Origin: Paracoccaceae bacterium
GTDB lineage: Bacteria > Pseudomonadota > Alphaproteobacteria > Rhodobacterales > Rhodobacteraceae
DNA: 8,717 bases
Assembly (NCBI GenBank): GCA_007128865.1
Contig: SKWP01000354.1
Coordinates: 1-8,717 of the forward strand
Direction: 5' to 3'
The notes beneath the pieces are model-generated. The model had not been told where the DNA came from. It did no database searches and worked only from the letters and a program-made list of their open reading frames with translations. The position numbers and the translations under genes are program-made. Shown here piece by piece: positions 4,920 through 8,717 of the stretch; position 1 is the stretch's first letter; every line of letters begins with the position of its first letter.

Positions 4920-6637
4920 GCCCTTTCGACGAAACCCCTGCAACGCCCCCGCCCCGGCGTGAGCCTTCGCCGGCGCCATGGGCGCGCGTCGAACTGGCCC
5001 TGACGCTTCTGGCCGTCGATCCTGCCGGTCTGCGCGGGGTCTGGCTGCGGGGGCGGGTCGGCCCGGCGCGGGACAGGGTGCAGGCCGGGCTGGCGCCGCT
5101 GTGCCCGCGCAGGCTGCATCCGTTCATGGGGGCCGAAGCGCTGGACGGCGGGCTTGACCTGTCGCGGACCCTGGCCGAAGGCCGGGCCGTGCGGCATGCC
5201 GGGCTGCTGTCGCGGGACGGGCCGGTGTTGCTGACCATGGCCGAAGGCTGCCCGCCGGCCCTGGCCGTCAGGCTGGGGCAGGTGCTGGATACCCGGCCGG
5301 GCATTTCGCTTGTGGCCCTCGACGAGGCTTGCGATGACGATCAGGGTCTGCCGCCGGCGCTTGCCGACCGGCTGGGCCTGTTTCTTGACCTCGACGGGCT
5401 GGCCATGGCGGATACCGCCGCCATTGTCCTGCCCGGCGCAGCGATAGCCGCCGCGCGGGCGCGGCTGGCACATCTGCGTTCCGACCCCGCGGCGCAGGAT
5501 CGCCTGACACGGGTTGCCGCGCAGCTGGGTATCGGCAGCCTGCGCGCCCCGTTGCTGGCGCTTGCCTGCGCGCGGGCCAGTGCCGCGCTGCGGGGTGCCG
5601 ACGCCGTGCAGGAGGCCGATCTGCGCGTTGCGGTGGAACTGGTGCTGGCGCATCGCGCCTTGCGCCTGCCCGAGCCCGAGGCGCCACCACCCGAGCAGCC
5701 CGAAACTCCGCCGCCGCAGGACACCCAGGGCCGCGACAGGACGTCGGACACGGAAATCCCCGATGATCTGCTTGTCGAGGCCGCCCGCGCCGCCCTGCCG
5801 CCGGGGCTGATTGCCCGGCTTCAGGCCGCGCGGCTTGCCCGGTCTTCCGCTTCGGCCCGGTCCGGTGCCGGTGCAAGGCGCAAGTCTGCCCGGCGCGGCC
5901 GGCCGCTGCCGGCGCGGGCCGGTAAGCCGGGTGCGGACGCGCGCATCGATGTGATTGCCACGCTGCGGCAGGCCGCGCCCTGGCAGCGGGTCCGGACGCG
6001 GCTGTTTCCGCATGCGCCGCGGGGAAGGCTGCTGCTGCTGCCCTCCGACATCCGCATCCGGCGCCACGAGGACCGTTCCGACAGGCTGCTGGTCTTTGTG
6101 GTCGATGCGTCGGGTTCGACCGCCGTGGCACGGCTGGCCGAGGCCAAGGGCGCGGTGGAGCTGATGCTGGCCGAGGCCTATGCGACCCGCGACCATGTGG
6201 CGCTTGTCACCTTCCGGGGCATCGGGGCCGAGCTGGCGCTGCCGCCCACCCGGTCGCTGGTTCAGGCCAAGCGTCGGCTGGCCGGCTTGCCGGGCGGCGG
6301 CGGCACGCCCTTGGCGGCGGCGCTGCGGTGTGCCCTTGAAACCGCGGCACAGGCCCGACGCCGCGGCATGGCAGCGACGCTGGCGTTGCTGACCGACGGG
6401 CGGGGCAACATCGCGCTTGACGGCGGCGCCGATCGCGCCCGCGCCGCCGAAGAGGCGACAACGCTGGCCCGCGCCATCGCGGCCGCCGGCCTGCCATCCC
6501 TGATCATCGACACCGCGCTGCGGCCAAGGCCGCAACTGGCCGCACTTGCCGGGGCGATGGGCGCAAGGCTGATTGCGCTGCCAAGGGCCGATGCACGGGG
6601 GCTTTCGACCACGCTTTCGGCAGCACTGGGGCGCTAG
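4916..6637 (+). CDS. bchD: Magnesium chelatase subunit D, BchD (probable CTG start)
   Basis: This is the second AAA+ subunit of Mg-chelatase, forming a platform with BchI that couples ATP hydrolysis to BchH. From CTG 4916 it has 573 residues, close to the 561 I recall for R. capsulatus. Order of parts: an N-terminal AAA+-like domain lacking a usable Walker A; lid helices ending near ADLRVAVELVLAHRALR; an acidic Pro/Glu-rich linker (about 250-285); an Arg/Ser/Ala-rich basic linker (about 300-340); and a C-terminal von Willebrand A/integrin-I domain with MIDAS D397-A-S-G-S401 and TDGRGN (D494). The family N-terminus is already visible at PWARVELALTLLAVDP (from about 4976), but no ATG, GTG or TTG occurs in frame before GTG 5078. 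CTG 4916 overlaps the bchI TGA as CTGA and has a GAGGTG upstream. Starting at GTG 5078 would delete the first 54 residues. Product identity is certain; the start codon is not. Confidence 0.9.
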   Translation: MSPFDETPATPPPRREPSPAPWARVELALTLLAVDPAGLRGVWLRGRVGPARDRVQAGLAPLCPRRLHPFMGAEALDGGLDLSRTLAEGRAVRHAGLLSRDGPVLLTMAEGCPPALAVRLGQVLDTRPGISLVALDEACDDDQGLPPALADRLGLFLDLDGLAMADTAAIVLPGAAIAAARARLAHLRSDPAAQDRLTRVAAQLGIGSLRAPLLALACARASAALRGADAVQEADLRVAVELVLAHRALRLPEPEAPPPEQPETPPPQDTQGRDRTSDTEIPDDLLVEAARAALPPGLIARLQAARLARSSASARSGAGARRKSARRGRPLPARAGKPGADARIDVIATLRQAAPWQRVRTRLFPHAPRGRLLLLPSDIRIRRHEDRSDRLLVFVVDASGSTAVARLAEAKGAVELMLAEAYATRDHVALVTFRGIGAELALPPTRSLVQAKRRLAGLPGGGGTPLAAALRCALETAAQARRRGMAATLALLTDGRGNIALDGGADRARAAEEATTLARAIAAAGLPSLIIDTALRPRPQLAALAGAMGARLIALPRADARGLSTTLSAALGR

Positions 6638-6639
6638 CC

Positions 6640-7521
6640 GTGCAGACGGTGCCGCAATCCTGGCCGCTGCGCGAAGCCTCCAGGATCATCCGTTGCCGGC
6701 CGCATGAATGGCATGTGCAGGTTGTCGGGCAGGGGCCCGATGTGCTGGCCCTGCATGGCGCCGGAGCCTCGGCGCATTCCTTCCACCGCCTGGCGCGAAA
6801 GCTGCCGGGATGGCGCCTGATCATGCCGGATCTGCCCGGTCAGGGCCTGACCCGGGCCGGCGGCATGCAGCGGCTGGGTCTGGATGCGATGGCCGATGAC
6901 CTGCTCCTGCTGTGTCAGGATCAGGGCTGGCGCCCGCGCGCGATCATCGGCCATTCGGCAGGCGCGGCTGTGGCCCTGCGCATGGCCGAGATCATGCCGG
7001 ACCCGCCGGGCGCCGTGATCGGCATCAACGCGGCCCTTGGCCCCTTTGACGGCTTCGCCGGCTGGCTGTTTCCGAAACTGGCGCGGGCGATGGCGGCAAG
7101 CCCGTTCGTGTCCGGGATCGTCACCCGTTTTTCGTCGCGGCGCGGTCAGGTCGAACGCCTGCTTGCCGGCACCGGGTCATCGATGGACCCCGAGGCCGTG
7201 AGCCAGTACCAGCAGCTTGTCGCGCGTACCGCCCACATTCAGGGAACGCTGGGCATGATGGCGCAGTGGCGGCTCGAACCGCTGCTGGAACGCTTGCCCC
7301 AAATCGCCGTTCCCTGCCTGCTGATCGCTTCCGACCGGGATCGGGCAGTGCCGCCGAAGGTATCACAAGAGGCGGCAGCGCGCCTGCCGGTTGCCGAATT
7401 CGTGCTCATGCACGGCTTCGGCCATCTGGTCCATGAACAGGTGCCCGGGGAGGTGGCCGCCCTGATCCGCGCCTTCCTGGACCGGCATGACCGGCCGCTC
7501 CCGGTGGTCGGCGCGGTTTGA
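6640..7521 (+). CDS. bchO: BchO, alpha/beta-hydrolase of the bacteriochlorophyll cluster
   Basis: This 293-residue protein has the alpha/beta-hydrolase fold and resembles BchO, a gene found directly after bchD in Rhodobacter photosynthesis clusters and annotated as a putative Mg-chelatase accessory protein. Its substrate is not established. Visible: LALHGAGASAHS (residues 36-47, oxyanion-hole region), IMPDLPGQG (61-69), the nucleophile elbow G104-H-S106-A-G, a probable acid residue D232 in ASDRDRAVPP (D234 is possible), and the catalytic His H262 in HGFGHLVHEQ. The triad is intact, so hydrolase or esterase chemistry is plausible. The N-terminal segment REASRIIRCRPHEWHVQ is typical of the family and supports the GTG start at 6640, which lies only 2 nt after the bchD stop. 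The Shine-Dalgarno is weak (GGGG, 8 nt upstream), suggesting translational coupling. It is the last gene of the operon. Confidence 0.92.
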   Translation: MQTVPQSWPLREASRIIRCRPHEWHVQVVGQGPDVLALHGAGASAHSFHRLARKLPGWRLIMPDLPGQGLTRAGGMQRLGLDAMADDLLLLCQDQGWRPRAIIGHSAGAAVALRMAEIMPDPPGAVIGINAALGPFDGFAGWLFPKLARAMAASPFVSGIVTRFSSRRGQVERLLAGTGSSMDPEAVSQYQQLVARTAHIQGTLGMMAQWRLEPLLERLPQIAVPCLLIASDRDRAVPPKVSQEAAARLPVAEFVLMHGFGHLVHEQVPGEVAALIRAFLDRHDRPLPVVGAV

Positions 7522-7537
7522 GGTGGCGGCGCCACCT
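7521..7537 (+). terminator. Hairpin at the bchO stop codon, candidate operon terminator
   Basis: AGGTGGCGGCGCCACCT forms a perfect 7-bp stem (7521-7527 with 7531-7537) around a 3-nt GGC loop, starting at the last base of the bchO TGA. It lies between convergent genes, where a terminator is expected. No T-run follows on either strand, so it would be an atypical or Rho-assisted terminator. Confidence 0.45.
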
Positions 7538-7552
7538 GCGGCCCTGCCCGCC

Positions 7553-7566
7553 TGCGCCAAGGCGCA
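7553..7566 (-). terminator. Second hairpin in the convergent intergenic stretch
   Basis: TGCGCC-AA-GGCGCA is a perfect 6-bp inverted repeat; with a realistic loop it is a 5-bp stem and 4-nt CAAG loop. It lies 9 nt after the DUF418 gene's TAA in the minus direction. There is no U tract. It may end the minus-strand transcript, but the stem is short. Confidence 0.3.
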
Positions 7567-7575
7567 AGCCGCGCA

Positions 7576-8717
7576 TTACCGGGGATTCTCGGGGCCGCTG
7601 ATCGGCTGCGGTTTCATGTTGGTGAGGCTGCGCCAGACCCATTCCCAGGGCCCGTGCAGAAAGTGGCGGAACCAGAGCAGCGCGAACCCCATCAGCAGCG
7701 CGTAGATCCCGACCGCTATGCCAACCGTGCCGAGCGTGCCGACCTGCCCGATCAGCCCGAACCCCCAGCCGTAGAACACAAGCTGGCCAAGGATGGCCGA
7801 GGTCAGGTAGCCTGTCAGCGTCATACGCCCCAGCGGGGCCAGCAGGCGGCGCAGGCCGCGCGCGCCCGGGCCGGACAGGGCGGCGACGATCAGCATCAGA
7901 TAGCCCAGCGCCATCAGCGGCGTCTGCAGGTTGAGCATAGCCCAGACCCCTTCGCCCCCGACCCAGAAGCGCATCAACAGCTTCATCACCAGCCCGAGGC
8001 CGACCAGCGTCAGCCCCAGCCGCCACAAGGCACTTCTTTCGCCGATCATCCGCATCATCAGCCCGCTCTTGCCCGCTGCGAGGCCCAGCAGGAACAGCCC
8101 CGACAGGGTGAACAGCCGCAGCACCAGCATGCTGTCGGCACTCTCCGAGGCGTTCAGGATCATGTGCCAGTTCTGCTGCACCACATCGGCAATCTGCGGC
8201 GAGGCATAGGCGTCGATGCTGTCCAGATGCCCGCGCGGAGGCGGTATCGCCGCGCCGAACCCGCCCAGCGCCAGCACCAGCGGGCCGATGACGATCAGAG
8301 CCCCTCCGGCGGCAGCGATGACCTGCGCGGAGAGCCGCCCGGCCAGCGGCAGGATCAGGCCAAGAGCCGCATAGGTCATCAGGATGTCGGCCCAGTAGAG
8401 AAAGAGCGCGTTGAACAGCCCCAGCAGGAACAGCATGAGCAGCCGCCGGATGAAGCGGCGCGTGGGCTGTTCCTCCGCGGCCTGCGCGCTGGCCATGATG
8501 ATGGAGAAGCTGAAGCCGAACATGAAGGAAAACGCTGCCAGCGCCTTGCCATCGACGAAGATCCGCAGAAAGCCCCAGGCGGCGTGATCGAGCGGGCTCA
8601 GCAACTCGGCGCGCATGTCGGGAGTCAGATAGGACAGGCCTGCAAAGGTCATCATGTTGATGAAGATGACCCCGGCCAGCGCCATGGCGCGCAGGGCATC
8701 GACCAGTTCCAGCCGCT
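7576..8717 (-). CDS. DUF418 domain-containing integral membrane protein, partial (5' end beyond right edge)
   Basis: 379 C-terminal residues are visible. The fragment opens with RLELVDALRAMALAGVIFIN, the typical start of YeiB/DUF418 proteins (usually R-I-x-x-L-D-x-L-R-G-x-A-L-x-G). The reading frame is open to the window edge, so the true start is a few codons upstream and the ATG at 8685 is internal. Several hydrophobic helices follow (FSFMFGFSFSIIMA, LLMLFLLGLFNALFLYWADI, and a VIAAAGGALIVIGPLVLAL stretch). The C-terminal third matches the DUF418 domain: PLGRMTLTGYLTSAILGQLV, then FALLWFRHFLHGPWEWVWRSLT. It ends at TAA (7578-7576). The biochemical function of the family is not established; membrane transport has been suggested for some members. 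It is convergent with bchO, 54 bp away, and has no known link to photosynthesis, so it probably belongs to flanking chromosome. Confidence 0.88.
   Translation of the reverse strand, partial: RLELVDALRAMALAGVIFINMMTFAGLSYLTPDMRAELLSPLDHAAWGFLRIFVDGKALAAFSFMFGFSFSIIMASAQAAEEQPTRRFIRRLLMLFLLGLFNALFLYWADILMTYAALGLILPLAGRLSAQVIAAAGGALIVIGPLVLALGGFGAAIPPPRGHLDSIDAYASPQIADVVQQNWHMILNASESADSMLVLRLFTLSGLFLLGLAAGKSGLMMRMIGERSALWRLGLTLVGLGLVMKLLMRFWVGGEGVWAMLNLQTPLMALGYLMLIVAALSGPGARGLRRLLAPLGRMTLTGYLTSAILGQLVFYGWGFGLIGQVGTLGTVGIAVGIYALLMGFALLWFRHFLHGPWEWVWRSLTNMKPQPISGPENPR

Noticed and set aside
4978..4980. ATG near the expected start of bchD
   Set aside because: It is in a different frame from bchD and its product shows no chelatase similarity. 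Using it would require a frameshift, for which there is no other sign.
4565..6535. 656-codon minus-strand frame antisense to bchI/bchD
   Set aside because: It has a Gln/Arg/Gly/Pro-rich shadow composition, lies opposite well-recognised chelatase genes and has no ribosome binding site or domain support.
1..8717. Search by eye for CRISPR arrays, insertion sequences, tRNA genes and phage-like modules
   Set aside because: No regularly spaced repeats, transposase or integrase features, or tRNA-like cloverleaf were seen. Apart from intergenic stretches the window is filled by recognised genes.

Overview
This window is a segment of a purple-bacterial photosynthesis gene cluster. Gene content and order (tspO, crtB and crtI on the minus strand; crtA, bchI, bchD and bchO on the plus strand) and the high G+C match the Rhodobacter/Rhodovulum type of the alphaproteobacterial family Rhodobacteraceae. 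The protein sequences look like those of Rhodobacter capsulatus and R. sphaeroides as I remember them; no search was run. crtA plus a crtI of this type implies the spheroidene/spheroidenone carotenoid series together with bacteriochlorophyll a.

Layout. 1-68 (minus): first 22 codons of tspO, running off the left edge. 69-471: a 403-bp non-coding gap with several perfect hairpins. 472-3074 (minus): crtI followed by crtB, overlapping by 4 nt (ATGA). 3075-3216: an A+T-richer divergent promoter region with two TGT-N12-ACA palindromes, the PpsR/CrtJ operator pattern; one contains a perfect TTGACA -35 for crtI. 3217-7521 (plus): crtA, bchI, bchD and bchO packed as one operon, with junctions of a 4-nt overlap, a 4-nt overlap and a 2-nt gap. 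7522-7575: a short convergent intergenic stretch with two hairpins. 7576-8717 (minus): a DUF418-family membrane protein whose 5' end lies beyond the right edge; it is not a photosynthesis gene and probably marks the cluster border.

How the genes work together. CrtB makes phytoene, CrtI desaturates it, and CrtA adds the keto group at the end of the pathway when oxygen is present. BchI and BchD are two of the three Mg-chelatase subunits that commit protoporphyrin IX to bacteriochlorophyll; the third, BchH, is outside the window. BchO is a cluster-conserved alpha/beta hydrolase. PpsR-type repression from the shared crtI/crtA region would co-regulate both divergent operons by oxygen and light, and TspO is known in R. 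sphaeroides to act on this same regulon.

The most unusual point is bchD. Its conserved N-terminus has no ATG, GTG or TTG start available. The best-supported start is a CTG at 4916 that overlaps the bchI stop (CTGA) and has a GAGGTG Shine-Dalgarno sequence. I saw no mobile elements, tRNA or rRNA genes, or CRISPR arrays, and no sign of a previously undescribed multi-gene system; this is largely a canonical region.
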